This document shows positions 1 to 10,846 of a DNA stretch of 64,000 nt, piece by piece. Each line of letters begins with the position of its first letter. The first letter of the stretch is position 1. Origin of the DNA: Excoecaria cochinchinensis (lineage: Eukaryota; Streptophyta; Magnoliopsida; Malpighiales; Euphorbiaceae); NCBI GenBank assembly GCA_947683425.1, contig CANTUQ010000297.1:434001-498000 (forward strand), written 5' to 3'. A program made the position numbers and the translations under genes. A model generated the notes under the pieces. That model saw nothing but the letters and a program-made list of their open reading frames with translations. It searched no databases and was not told where the DNA came from.

Positions 1-604
1 AGCTCACTTTCAACCACATCTGATGCTGGAGAAAGAGGAATTTTAAAGCAAAGAATTAAGCGTGTAAGAGTAGAAAATGGGGTTGCAGGAGATAGAAAAA
101 CTGGGTTGGATTTGTACTTACACGAAGCTGTGTATGATGATGAGAAAGGAGATTTTGACTTGTTGAAATGGTGGAAATTGAATTCTGAGCGATTTCCTAT
201 CTTATCTCGCATGGCTAGAGATATCTTGGCAGTCCCAATTTCTACAGTAGCCTCAGAGTCTGCATTTAGCACTAGTGGGAGAGTGCTTGATCCATTTAGG
301 AGTTCATTAACTCCTAAAATTGTTGAAACGTTGATTTGCACTTAAGATTGGCTTCGAGGTTCTAATGAACATATTAAGATTGAAGAAGATTTGGATGTGA
401 TTGAAAAGCTTGAAGATGGTATGTATTTTTTTTCATGTTTAATATTTTATATTTTTTTGTAATTAAGTATTTATTTTCTAATTCTTTATCCATTTTATAG
501 AGTTGAAAAAATTTAATCAAAATGAGCTTTCTAGTCAAGAGACAACATCAACTCCAAATCAAGGAACACCAACAAATTTGGAGAGCATAACCATCGATGA
601 ATGA
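1..604 (+). pseudogene. hAT transposase, C-terminal end (pseudogene)
   Basis: This is the C-terminal part of a BED-finger hAT transposase of the RICESLEEPER/DAYSLEEPER kind. The diagnostic hAT dimerisation block is visible: LKWWKLNSERFPILSRMARD, then VPISTVASESAFSTSGR. A TAA at 343-345 interrupts the frame where the family normally has a glutamine or similar residue just before DWLRG. The frame then continues to a donor GT at 419-420. An 82-bp intron ends in AG at 499-500, and a short last exon (501-604) ends in TGA. The intron joins in phase, so the structure is natural and the nonsense codon is the damage seen here. The catalytic part lies left of the window. Proteins of this group bind transposon ends and cut and paste DNA in the nucleus; this copy is probably dead. 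Confidence 0.85.
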
Positions 605-1149
605 ATACTTGGTAGTATGGTAAATTTAATTCATATACAATTTAAATTTTTTTTTTATTTGGTATTTGTTTCTAATTTTATATTTTATTGTTTTTTATAA
701 TATATAATTAGGTTGTTCGTGAAAAAAATTGAAGACCGAAGAATGGCTACTTCCATGGATTTTGATGTTTATTGTTATTAAGTATTATGTAATAGGATTT
801 TAATTTTTAAGAATTTTATAATTTTTAGTTTATTGTAATTTTTATATGTTTTATTAGGGTAAAATGTTATATTAGTTTAATAGGATTTTAAATTTTATGT
901 TATTTAATGTAGTTTTAGGATGTTAATTAACTTTAATTATATTTTATTTTGTTTTATATATATATATATATATATAATTTTCGGGTTTTTCGGGTTTTTA
1001 GGGTCAGGGCCCGACAAATGTCGGGTTGGTCGGTTCGGGCCCCTATTTCTAAATAAGGTCAGGTCGGGGGGGATTTTGGTGCCTTCCTCGGGTTTGGGTT
1101 GTTCGGGTTCGGGTCGGGTTGACCCGAACCCGCCCGTTGCACACCCCTA
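1..1149 (+). mobile_element. 3' part of a hAT-superfamily DNA transposon
   Basis: The window opens inside a hAT element. A hAT C-terminal dimerisation domain is followed by AT-rich DNA. From about 990 to 1149 there is a subterminal zone full of CGGGTT and AACCCG motifs, ending in GCACACCCCTA, which reads as TAGGGGTGTGC in the inward direction, a common plant hAT terminus. The next bases (TATACTAT) resume a Copia RNase H sequence, so the hAT landed inside an older Copia copy. The left end and the matching 8-bp target copy are outside the window, so the exact border is inferred. Confidence 0.8.
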
Positions 1150-1650
1150 TATACTATGCAGTGGGCATGGTAGGTAGGTATCAATTTAACCCAGACAAGG
1201 CACATTGAAAAATAGTTAAAATGATACTTAAATACCTCAAAGGTACAACAGACTATCATCTCTGTTATGAAGACAAGGATTTGCAATTGGGAGCATATAG
1301 AGATGTTGATTGGGCAGGAGATGTGAATGAGAGAAAATCCACTTCAGGTTTCTTATTCTTGCTTGGCATAAGTGCCATCTCATAGAGTAGCAAGAAATTT
1401 ATCGCTTTCTCAGCTGCAATACAAGAGACAGTTTGGCTAAAATGGTTTGTGAGTCATTTAAAACTAACTGCCTCAGAGAAACCAGTGACAGTCAGTCGTC
1501 GATAGCTTATAGTAGGGCTAAGCATTATGACATTAAGTATCAATATATGAGAGATATTGTTGCACAAGGATAAGTGAACTTATAGTGCATTTCTACGCAT
1601 ACAGATCCATTGAGTAAACTTGTATTGAGAGATGTGTTTTGAAAGACACA
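1150..1650 (+). pseudogene. Ty1/Copia RNase H fragment
   Basis: The translated fragments (YLKGTTDYHL, then DVDWAGD and RKSTSGFLF) are the end of a Copia polyprotein: the RT/RNase H junction and the RNase H domain. The stretch is clearly homologous to 41090-41640 in the Copia element further right, including the sequence around GATGTGTTT near the end, so the two belong to one family. It carries several stop codons and small indels. It is truncated on the left by the hAT element and on the right by the CACTA terminus at 1651. Confidence 0.85.
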
Positions 1651-1770
1651 CACTACAAGAAAATTCTTCGAAGTAAATCACTGAATGTCATAATATGGGT
1701 AATACACAAGTAAAAAATAAAAACAAAATGATGCTGCCACTGAAAGTATTAGAAAAGATGTGAAACCATA
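1651..1770 (+). mobile_element. CACTA (En/Spm) terminus, truncated element
   Basis: CACTACAAGAAAA at 1651-1663 is the canonical 13-bp terminus of plant CACTA transposons. It interrupts the Copia fragment at a point where the related copy near 41625 continues. I did not find the opposite terminus (TTTTCTTGTAGTG) in the window, so the element is truncated or its far end has been removed. The solo LTR at 1771 is inserted into it. The DNA after that LTR, from 4213 up to the gene fragments near 4330, may still belong to this element. Confidence 0.6.
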
Positions 1771-4207
1771 TGTAACGCCCCAATTACCCCTTGGGAGGAT
1801 AATGGAGATGCCACACCCACAACACTCATACAAACCAATAATCTTAAACTATAATGGAAAACATGCTATAAGCGGAAGAAAACATCAATAAACAAATCAT
1901 ACTTGTATTAATAAACTCTTAAAATATTCATAGTATAAAATGATAACATTTTGAATATTACAGGATTAAAAGCCTTAAATCATCTATTATAAAGCATTCT
2001 CTTTACATATACATTGAAATAATCACAACAAAAAGAATCTTATACAAAAGTAAAACTCCACCCAAGCTCTTAGTGGCTAGCAAATGCACGACTCACAAAA
2101 CCGAACCAATCCTGCAAACCTACAAGGGAAAATACCTATGCTAAGTGATAACGCTTAGTGGGGATATACAAAAGCAAACGACTTCATACGAAGTCACAAC
2201 AATACATATACATATAAACAACACATAATTCTAAATAATATATCAATAATCTATGGCATATACATCCGCATAAGCAAAAATAATAATAATTATATTACTA
2301 TCATTTACTTATACCTTTCGTGCCACGAATATCATGTACGTGCACACTTTACATAACACATGCCTTTATCATATACATTTACTAAAGCATATACATATCC
2401 TCTAGCTTTATCATTTATTTAATACTATAAGCGATAACTTATCACACATCTCATATATATATATATATATGCATAAACATGCACATTCATATACATATGA
2501 TAGATCACAACTTTACTTGCTCATACACAAACATACAATAATTATAGCCTGAATTCACATTAATGGTGGATACGGGTGCTCTAAATACTGACTAGAAGTA
2601 TCAAATATCTAGAGACCGAAGTCTCGAATTATATAGATACTTGAAGGTACCAAGCTCTAGACTTAAACGGGCCAACTCTAGCAGCTGCAAACTCTAGCCC
2701 TTTATAAGCATGCTTATCTATCCACTACTATGAATCCTTCAGGCTTTACATAAAATAATATTTACTACTACATATAGTTTACATTTACACAAATATCCAA
2801 ACCATTTGCATAACAACTCAATTCATGTAATAGCTAAGCAAACTATCAAGCATATGATTCAAATATTCATTAATGCAAACATATATATAACTTACTAAGC
2901 AAGTTCATACATTATCCAATGCAATACTACACACAAACAAGGCCAAAAGACTTATATTCAAACTCTGGGCAGTGTCGCGTTCACGACAGAACCCAGCACA
3001 CTCAGCCATAACGCTCGCGGGCAATGTCGAACTCGCGACTGAAAGCTAAAGTAGCTTCTATTACGCCCGAGACGGAGCTCGCTCTCACGACAAAGCTCGG
3101 CAAAGCAAAACAACTACTGAACTGGCACTCGCGACGAAGCTCAGTAGCGCAAACCTCGCCCAAGGAGCATTATGTCGTGCTCGCGATAGAACCGAACTAA
3201 ATGTTCAACCTCCTAACTACACAACTGTCATGCACATACTTTCACATACCAACCTATACTCACATGAATAACTTCCAAATCCATGTCATATACACTACTA
3301 AGCTCCATTCCAACGTTAACACAATCAAATACCAATATATGACTATCAAACATTATAATCATAACAAGTACTTAACATGCAAAATCTATAACATAGTCAA
3401 CATGTAACAAAAGCAAGGTTAACTTTAACCACTAAAAGAGCTACTGAACTACTTCAAAGTTCAACAACTTTACCATCCATTAAAACATGCATCTAATAGC
3501 AGAAATTCAACTAGCAAAGCCTCAACAATCAACACATAAACTCAACTATGCATCTCTAAGAAATTAAGTGCAGACTCAACTCAACACAAATACATTCAAC
3601 AGGACAATCACACACGATCCCAACCTAAAGAAAGCAGCTTGAACCTCTACTCTTTAAAATCAAACCTTCTTTTTGCCTTTCTCTTTCCTTCTATTCGCAG
3701 CTTATTGCACAACTAAATCAAATACACACACTTAAGCCGTATACACAATCTCAAACCAAGAATAGAAACGAGTAGAAGATGAAGATCCAAAAACCATTTA
3801 TCCATACGTACCTTCTCAATAAACCACTTCAAACCAATCTAATACAAACTCTGAGTTCAAATTGCTGAAATGAGGAACAAAGAAATCAAGAGAGAAGAAG
3901 AGGTGGCAAGTTGGATCACATACAATGAGTAGGGGCAGATTTGACTCCACTCACCCCTATTTATTACATGTGTGATCCAATGTGGCACTTTCTCCTTTTG
4001 CCACATAAGCTCCTCTTGACAAGTGTCCCACTAAAAGCAAACCTCCTAATAACTCCTCCGCAATTATCCCTTTTAATCCCTCCAATCAACTTCTTTTACT
4101 TCATTACTTTTAATTACTTTCAATTACACCCTCATAAATATTATAACTCAAACTAATACAATAATTATCACTATAATTCCTACTAGGATACAATTTGGGT
4201 CGTTACA
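1771..4207 (+). mobile_element. Solo LTR (TGTAAC family), TSD CCATA
   Basis: A 2437-bp unit begins TGTAACGCCCC and ends GGGTCGTTACA. It is flanked on both sides by CCATA (1766-1770 and 4208-4212), a perfect 5-bp target-site duplication. There is no internal coding region, so this is a solo LTR left by recombination between the two LTRs of a large retrotransposon, probably Ty3/Gypsy. Positions 2960-3190 hold a decayed cluster of CTCGCGAC-like motifs. Positions 2570-2720 hold repeats built on CTAGTATTTGA-like words. The same family occurs in opposite orientation at 54147-56380 and as a 5' fragment at 56789. Confidence 0.88.
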
Positions 4208-4329
4208 CCATAAACCTAAACAGAAATTAATCATCAACCAAATAAGATCACATGCAAGAGTATCAATTAATAAAAATATCAACAACCACAACCAAATAGC
4301 CTGAATTGATTTTGTGAAGGTAGAAATCT

Positions 4330-4817
4330 AACTCTTGCCTCTACCGCCTCTGACAGTCGGTGCTTATTCAGCGCCATTTCCTTTATATCCATTGACACCA
4401 ACCGCCATAGTAACCACCATAGCCGCTAGAATCAAGGATGAAACCTCAGAATTGATTTTTTTGTTTATGAACAAAACAAAAAACCTATAACCAAGAATGG
4501 AATTAGAAAACAAAATACACCTGGAACCAGATAATAAAAAAAAGAAAAAAAATGAAAGAAGAGGAGATTGGACCTGCAAAGCAAGCTGCCAAAAGGCTTT
4601 CTTGACCTCAGATTCAGAGGCACTAGGCTGGATCCTATGGGTCTTATAAGGATCTATCACAAAAGCAGATGGAGAAGAAAAAGAAATGCAAAAAAACCCG
4701 ACTCTATCTTTGACCATCTCATTCTTTTTTTTTTTTTCTATTCTTGATATAAAACTAAGAAGACAAAAAACTAGCGCAACCATTGCCTCCAATCATAACC
4801 ACAGAAGCAGCCGCCAT
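4330..4817 (-). pseudogene. DnaJ8-like first exon joined to a glycine-rich 3' exon (decayed host-gene fragments)
   Basis: Reading the minus strand from an ATG at 4817, the first residues are MAAASVVMIGGNGCASFLSS and then a stop. After a frame change comes FVIDPYKTHRIQPSASESEV, continuing KKAFWQLALQ. That second block is the start of a J domain, helix I into helix II, as in the small chloroplast J protein DnaJ8; the HPD motif would lie in the missing next exon. A plausible GT donor follows QLALQ near 4575. Further on, at about 4330-4425, the minus strand reads like the end of a glycine-rich protein (SGYGGYYGGW, later RGGRGKS and a stop), preceded by a possible acceptor TTCTAG. The two pieces do not obviously come from one gene. 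Family assignment is by pattern only; the glycine-rich call is weak. Confidence 0.55.
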
Positions 4818-4888
4818 AATCACAAATCAAAGAAATACCCAAAACACAATCTGAATGAGGCAGATCTATTCAAAAAGTTAGGGTTTTG

Positions 4889-4905
4889 CCCTATTTATAA
4901 ATAAT
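4889..4905 (-). promoter_or_regulatory. TATA-like element upstream of the DnaJ8-like fragment
   Basis: TATTTATAAATAG, read on the minus strand, lies about 75-85 bp upstream of the fragment's ATG at 4817. The spacing fits a core promoter plus 5' leader. It suggests that genomic DNA with the promoter was copied, not a processed mRNA. Confidence 0.4.
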
Positions 4906-4939
4906 GGCATATATGTAAATAACTATAAAACCAAGGATA

Positions 4940-5120
4940 TTTATGGTATATATGTTCGGGTCGGGGAACCCACGGGGCGGATGCTCCATTCCCCGTCCTC
5001 CCCCCGAATTCAAAGTTGGGAAATTTTTTTCTGTCCCCGCCCAAGTGGGGGAAAAATTCGGGAATTCCCCATCCCGTTCGAGCCGGATCTCCACCGGGGT
5101 ATGGTATTCCCCGCCTCGTG
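4940..5120. repeat. GC-rich subterminal zone of the defective hAT
   Basis: The stretch is dense in GGGGAATTCCC, CCCCGCC and CGGGTCGGGG words in an otherwise AT-rich setting. It directly abuts transposase coding sequence at about 5120. Short G/C palindromic words of this type are common just inside hAT ends. I could not fix the terminal inverted repeat or an 8-bp target duplication. Confidence 0.4.
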
Positions 5121-6111
5121 ATCATCCCTCCTATCAAGCATAACATAAGTAGAATTTCACCTCATGGGACAATCCAACCACAATCCTGTAGAATACTCAA
5201 GACCTACTCGATTAACACATTCAACAAACTTAATTTTTTTAACTTCTGACCCATTCACATATTTCACCCCCTCCCTGATAGATATAATTGATTTGTCAAT
5301 CAATTTCAAACCCTCTTCAACAATAAGATTTAGAATATGAACTCCACAATGCACATTGAAAAACTCACAATTACAATACAAATAACCATGCAAATTAAGT
5401 TGATCTCTCAAAAACTCTTGCAAATTATCATTATTTCTTACATTATCTAAAGTAATGGTAAAAAATTTCTTCTCTATTCCCCAAAATTTTAACTTGTCAT
5501 AAACATTTTCATCTAATAAAGAAGCAGTGTGCGGAGGAGAAAAATGACACAAATTCAATATTTTACAGCATAACTCTCAATCCTTGTCCACATAATGAGC
5601 AGTTAGGCAAAAGTAACCCTCATAAATGCATGATGTCCATACATCACAGGTCAAACAAATCCTACCCGGTACTTCGGCTGAAGTATTCTTCAGAATATCT
5701 AATTCTCTCTTATGTATCTTTAAGCAATATGATTTTGTTGTATTCCTGCATACCGGCTTCACATCTTGGTTCAAGTATATATGAAGAGTTCTATTAGCTT
5801 CATATTCAGCAAAAGTAAAAGTGTACCCATGCCTAATTATAGCTAAAGCTAAGCTCTCTTTGTATGCATCTCGGTCTATCTTGTTCTTTGGTTCATTAGA
5901 CAAAATATTAAATTTAGGACATACTTTCAGGTGATATCTTAAACTAGAAGTCCTATGAGGAATCAACAATATATTCTTTCAAGCAATGCTTACACTCTCC
6001 TCTATATCTTCCATCATTATACTGACTTGATGATATGCAATCGAATTCATTCCATATAAAAGACACTCGTTGTCTTTTGGAAGTGGCTTCTGTAGAAGTG
6101 TCAATGTTCTC
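5120..6111 (-). pseudogene. hAT transposase, N-terminal half, internally deleted
   Basis: On the minus strand a BED zinc finger (about 6000-6095; WNEFD, CKHC, then HLKVC after a frame change near 5970) leads into the hAT core. Recognisable blocks are SLALAIIRHGYTFTFAEYE, ICLTCDVWTS and LTAHYVDKD (about 5900-5580), then FTITLDNVRNND and NVHCGVHILNLIVEEGL. The last family-like words are STGLWLDCPMR and NSTYVMLDRR near 5120, after which the sequence drops into GC-rich subterminal DNA. The middle and end of the protein are therefore deleted. The start codon is not here: ATGGATGAGAG lies on the far side of the Athila insertion, at about 19764-19774 on the minus strand. Further stops occur near 5157 and between 5558 and 5577. 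This copy cannot make transposase and is a Ds-like deletion derivative. Confidence 0.85.
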
Positions 6112-7901
6112 TGACGCGACCTCAGCAAGTGTACTGAATCGACAAGTAATATAATGGAGTATTTTTAAGACTCCGAGTTATCATACCCAAGAGACTGTGT
6201 ATGCAAGTAATAAAAATCAAATGTATGCTAAAGAATTCCCAATTGTTTGAATTGATTGAATTAACTACTGATTAAAAAAACAAAGAATTTAAATAACCAA
6301 AATAAACAAACAGAAATAATCAAATTAAATTGACGGCAATAATTGCAATAAACAAAATGACGGAAAAATTAACAAGATAAGAATTCAAAAATAGACAAAC
6401 GTTGCTCAGGTTCACTCGTCCACCCCATACCCAGATATGAATAAAATTAATCCAAGAATTATTTATGAAAGAAATCGAGATAACCCTCTTAACCCAGGCT
6501 TCCCAAACGGAGTCAGCCACTCAAATTATATGACATCCCAAACCGGAGTCAGCCACATAATCAGCCTATGCACGGGTCTAAAATCCTAAGTTTGATTTAT
6601 TTTCCCAATACGGAGTCAAATAACCCAAAACTTAATCATTTCACTCACCATTCTAGTCTTAAATCACAAAATCCTGCACTTCTAGATTCCCAATCGGAGT
6701 CGTCCAAAAGACACAGCAAGAATGATAAAAACTGAATATAGATAACCATGGTATTCAATCCATACAACTCAATAACCAACAAATATAATGAAATAAATCA
6801 TTCATCAAAACTGGAAATTAACTTGATACAATAAATTCCATGAATCAATAATAAATACCAGTGAAATAAACCATTCAATCATATATTTAAATTCAAAAGA
6901 TGTTCAGAATTCACATCATGGGTAGGGGATTCAGAGATCCCCCAAACAACTAAAAAAACTACTCACAATCCATTACAAAATCAAAAGGAAAGAGGAAAGA
7001 ATAAACCCAGAAATTCATTGAGGTGTAGATCCCGTTTGAACCCTTAGTTTTTCAATCTCCTTCTTCAAATCTTCAATGGAGAAAATCTGAAAATTCTCTG
7101 AATGTAAAAACTATTCTTGAAACTAAACTAGGTATTTTTAATGTAAAACTCTTGAATTGCAAAATCCAATCTCAAGATAAAAATCCAAAATCTTATTTAA
7201 GAACAATCGAAAACTATCCCAAAAGTCTATATCTAAAACCCTAATTTAAAAAATAGATTCAAAACTAGCATCCGCCCCTTCAAAATCAGAAACTTCTCTT
7301 TTTAAATCGCGAGGGGTCACGGTGGTAACCAGATTGGTTGCCACCGTGAGGTGTTGAGAAGGTAAATCTGGATTGCATGTGGGATAGGGGTCACGGTGGT
7401 AACCAAGATAGGTTGCCACCGTGACATGCTCAAATTTTTGCTTCTATCCAGGAATTTCCTATGTCGCGGTGGCAACCACATTACCTTGCCACCGTGAGGT
7501 AACTTCTCACTTGATTCTGTCTTGGGGCGAACTAGGTCACAGTGGTGATGACATTGGTTACCACCGTGACCCATAACAAGTCTGCATTCTGCCCAATAGA
7601 TACACATGTCACGGTGGTAATGACTTTGGTTACCACCGTGACCTAGTGTATTCCTGCATTCTGTTTTAACTCCTTTGTATGTCACGGTGGTAACCAAATT
7701 CATCACCACCGTGTGGTACCTAAAGAATTCTGCACACAAATTCAACTTAATTAAAAACTAACAAAAATTACATAAAAACTCTAATTTCATTAACATTGAC
7801 ATAATTAATCTAAAGTAAGCATATCACGACCATAAACACTACTAAACACCATAAATCATATGAAAACACTACCAAATCTAAATACTAAATTGAAGTTATC
7901 A
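6112..7901 (-). repeat. Athila 3' LTR
   Basis: The LTR runs from TGATAACTTC (at 7901, minus strand) to GCGTCA (at 6112). It matches 17975-19763 almost base for base. On the plus strand it shows four or five copies of CGGAGTC within CCCAAxxCGGAGTC contexts (about 6507-6700) and an array of palindromes at 7315-7719. Confidence 0.93.
7315..7719 (-). repeat. Six-unit 73-bp palindromic array in the 3' LTR
   Basis: Units begin at about 7316, 7389, 7463, 7535, 7607 and 7680, a period of 72-74 bp. Each has an about 36-bp imperfect hairpin, TCACGGTGGTAACC, a 5-8 base centre, then GGTTGCCACCGTGA, followed by a 37-bp linker that often contains CTGCATTCTG. Compensating or G-U-tolerant changes inside the arms, for example TAACC with GGTTG, keep the hairpin shape. 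Confidence 0.95.
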
Positions 7902-9580
7902 AAATACTCCACACTTAGACTTTGCTCGTCCTCGAGTAAATGAATTATCCACATTCCTAAAATTTCAAACTCTAACTCGGAATACGAAAACTTAACAACA
8001 ATCATAGCACCAAGCAGAATGGTCTTAGTTACAAATCCTCAAATTAATTTATATCAAGTAATTTTCCGTGCGTGTGTGCTAGGCTCAAAACCAATTTTCT
8101 CTTTTCAAAACAAAACAACCAATGCATTCCAGCAATTGAGCAAAGAAATTAAATATGCAAATGAATTTGCATACAGGTTTCGCGCTTAAAACTCAGGATA
8201 ATCATACGTCTCTCCTTTAGCACCGGACCACAAGGGTCATCTCCACTTAAACAACTCAAACTAAGATCAGGATCAAAAGGTCTTATTCCAGGATTGTAAT
8301 GTTAGGTCACGATATTGGCTAACAAGAAAGGTTAAAGAATTCAAACAAAGAATTAGCCACTCTACCTAAAATTTCAACTACCCAAAACTGAACAAGATTG
8401 TCCACGTCCTACCTTCAATTCACCCATAATTTCCAATGTCGTCTAACTTTCCCAATCATGAAATGCATTAAACCTCAAGAAAACAAAGTGATGAGCTTTC
8501 TTAAGGAATTTCTCTTTCAACCTCAAATATCCATGAATATGAATACGTCTTCTTCTAATTAAGGGTAGCCCACACTTGAATTTTTCTATAATCAACTAAC
8601 TCCAAGATTACAATAATCAACCAACTTCTTTTCCTTTTTTTTCTTTTGTTTTTTTGTTTTTTTTCTTATATATATATATATATATATATTTTCAACTGGG
8701 GTACCCAAAGTCTAGATTTTCTTATACCCATTTTTTTTCTAATAAGGGAAAGTTTAACACCATACTAAATAATATCCACAAAATTCAACAATTCTTTTCA
8801 CACTTCCACTATTTCAACAATAGATACCCTTGTTCAACTTTCAATGATATTACAACCCAATCCTAGAGTGGCCAATTCTTAGAAAAGGGTAGGCAAAGGC
8901 ATTTAGGCTAAATGGTAAAATAATAGTGTAACAAGAAAATTGCGTAGTACACTTTTAGCATACTAAATCAGCTCAACGAGACTAGTAATGGAAATAACAT
9001 AAACAGGTAGGTCTAAAGCTGTTTAAAAGTGGTTATCAAAGAAACAAATTGCCTTAATCATGTCCTAAACTTGTTTAAGTTGTTATCATGTTTCGAAGGG
9101 TGATGAGGAAGGTTCTAACCATCCTAAAATTCCTTCACTAAAAAACTCTTACGCACTGGATTTTTCAAATTTTTACAAACAAGCCTATAGTGCATAAAAG
9201 ATTGGAAATCACAAGATATATGACTGATTAAGATTCAATTTGCTTCTAAAACTTCCAACTACTCATTTGCCAAGATCAGTTTTTAAGATAGACTATTCTC
9301 CAATTAAAGTTCAAAACATTCACAATAGGAATAACTGAGGTTAAGCCAAGCTGAGATAAAGATATTTAGGCAATGACAATAAAGTACAAAGAAACTAAAA
9401 CAGAAATAAACATGCATCAAACATCAACGGCTGTTAATTACATATATATATATATATGAAGTTAATTTCTCCTACCCCCCACACAAAAACTTGTTGTCCA
9501 CAGCAAGTAATAACGTTATATATTAAGAAGAAAAATAAAAATAAACAAAAATCAAAACAAAAGATAAAGAATCTCCCTAA
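7902..9580 (-). other. Athila 3' noncoding internal region
   Basis: No open frame of note lies between the stop of the env-position ORF and the 3' LTR. The bases next to the LTR read, on the minus strand, AAGTGTGGAGTATTT before TGATAAC, a purine-biased stretch at the position expected for the polypurine tract (about 7902-7917). An AT microsatellite is present near 8668-8690. Confidence 0.6.
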
Positions 9581-10846
9581 TCATGGATCTGATGGTGGTG
9601 GTGGTGGTGGGAAATGGGTATCAAACCGTGCAGACCAGGCGGAAAATCCCTGGATCAGCTGGTCCATCTGAGACTGCATGTCTGCCTGAGACACTGAGAT
9701 GGTGCCCACAGATGTGGCAAGGGTGTCCACTGATGCAGCGATGATGTCCATGCGTGCCATCGGAGCGTCGTACTGCTGCGATGATAATTGCGCAGGCTCT
9801 GGTGCTGGAGGTGCCTCCGGATCGTCCTCGTGCTCATAGGGAAAGCCTCCTAGACCCCGCTGGACTCCCTAAAGATACTCGGCGCGGGTGGTCAATCTGT
9901 ATCCATGTCCAGTCGCCGCGTTGTCCACTACGACTTTCATGTTCTTCAACAGCTTCTTATCAATAGTCGTAGTGGAGGAAAGTGACTTGGGTCTCCTCAA
10001 GGGGTGATGCACAGCCTTAGCAATTACTGTAACCAACCCACCCAAAGCAATCTTCTTCACCTTTTTGGGGTGTCATTGCATCTCTTCCAACTTATGCCAC
10101 AGATGGGGTGCCCCATTAATTTGCATACCCCGCACCATACAAGCGAGAAACAATGCTTCCGATAAATTTACATGCCTTGGTGAGTCCACATGACTCAAAA
10201 AAGATAGTGAGAAAAATCGATGGAGGATCCGCATGGCATGAGTGTCGAGATGGTAGGCCTTGGTCTTGCCCGATACATATTGCATGGCTGTCACAGAGTC
10301 TCGAATGATTGCCCAGGCGGCATCCTTGTCATAATCCGCAAAACAGTCTGGGGTAAGGGCAGGAAAACCTAGCATTTCAGAAAAGTCGACAAAAGAGCGC
10401 TCGTACTTTGTACCCTCCAGAAAAAATGTTACTCTTCCCGGATCTTGAGAAGGGTCTCGGCTGATCCTACATTGCACAGTTGACACGAAATCTCTTGTCA
10501 ACCCCGGATAGACTTTCTCGTTAATCGCAAAAAGCCGCTCCCAACCAATATTCGAGATTAGCCGCTGTATGTCATTTTTTATGCCCAGCTTTTCCAACAA
10601 ATCAAAATCCAAATAGCTCGTTGGAATGTACGAGCATTTGGAAAACAGAGCATATGCAGGTTTCTGACTGGTCGGAACCCAAGAAGGCACATGGGATATA
10701 TCAACAGTCAGCTGGCTGGATGTTTGTCCAGATGAACTAGAGGCTAAAGCAGAGCTTTTGCGCTTAGGAGCCACTGCACAACATGGAAAAACCAATTTTA
10801 ATAGCATGCGATGGGCATCAACAGCAATGGATATTAAATAAAGCAT
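9581..10846 (-). pseudogene. Athila env-position ORF (putative plant transposon protein type)
   Basis: A minus-strand frame of about 420 codons lies where Athila elements carry their extra 3' ORF. The best-preserved part (10073-10846) contains APKRKSSALASSSSGQ, GWERLFAINEKVYPGL and EGTKYERSFVDFSEMLGFP, which resemble the plant-transposon-protein domain found in this ORF. A stop at 10073-10075 and another at about 9869 interrupt it. The frame then continues through KKIALGGLVTVIAKAVHHPL to a proline run (PPPPPPSDP) and a final TGA at 9581-9583. The natural start is unclear: the codon before APKRK is GTG where ATG might be expected, or that point is a splice acceptor (TGTGCAG). I see no convincing signal peptide or fusion peptide, so a true envelope role is not supported. 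Confidence 0.75.

Noticed and set aside
7315..7719. CRISPR-like array (about 36-bp palindromic repeat with 37-bp spacers)
   Set aside because: The spacers are related to one another, the same array occurs in both LTRs and internally, and the setting is a plant retrotransposon with no cas genes.
7317..7745. 142-codon frame with repeated HGGNQ-like words
   Set aside because: It is a reading of the palindromic DNA array, not a conserved protein. The same words appear on the opposite strand in the internal array.
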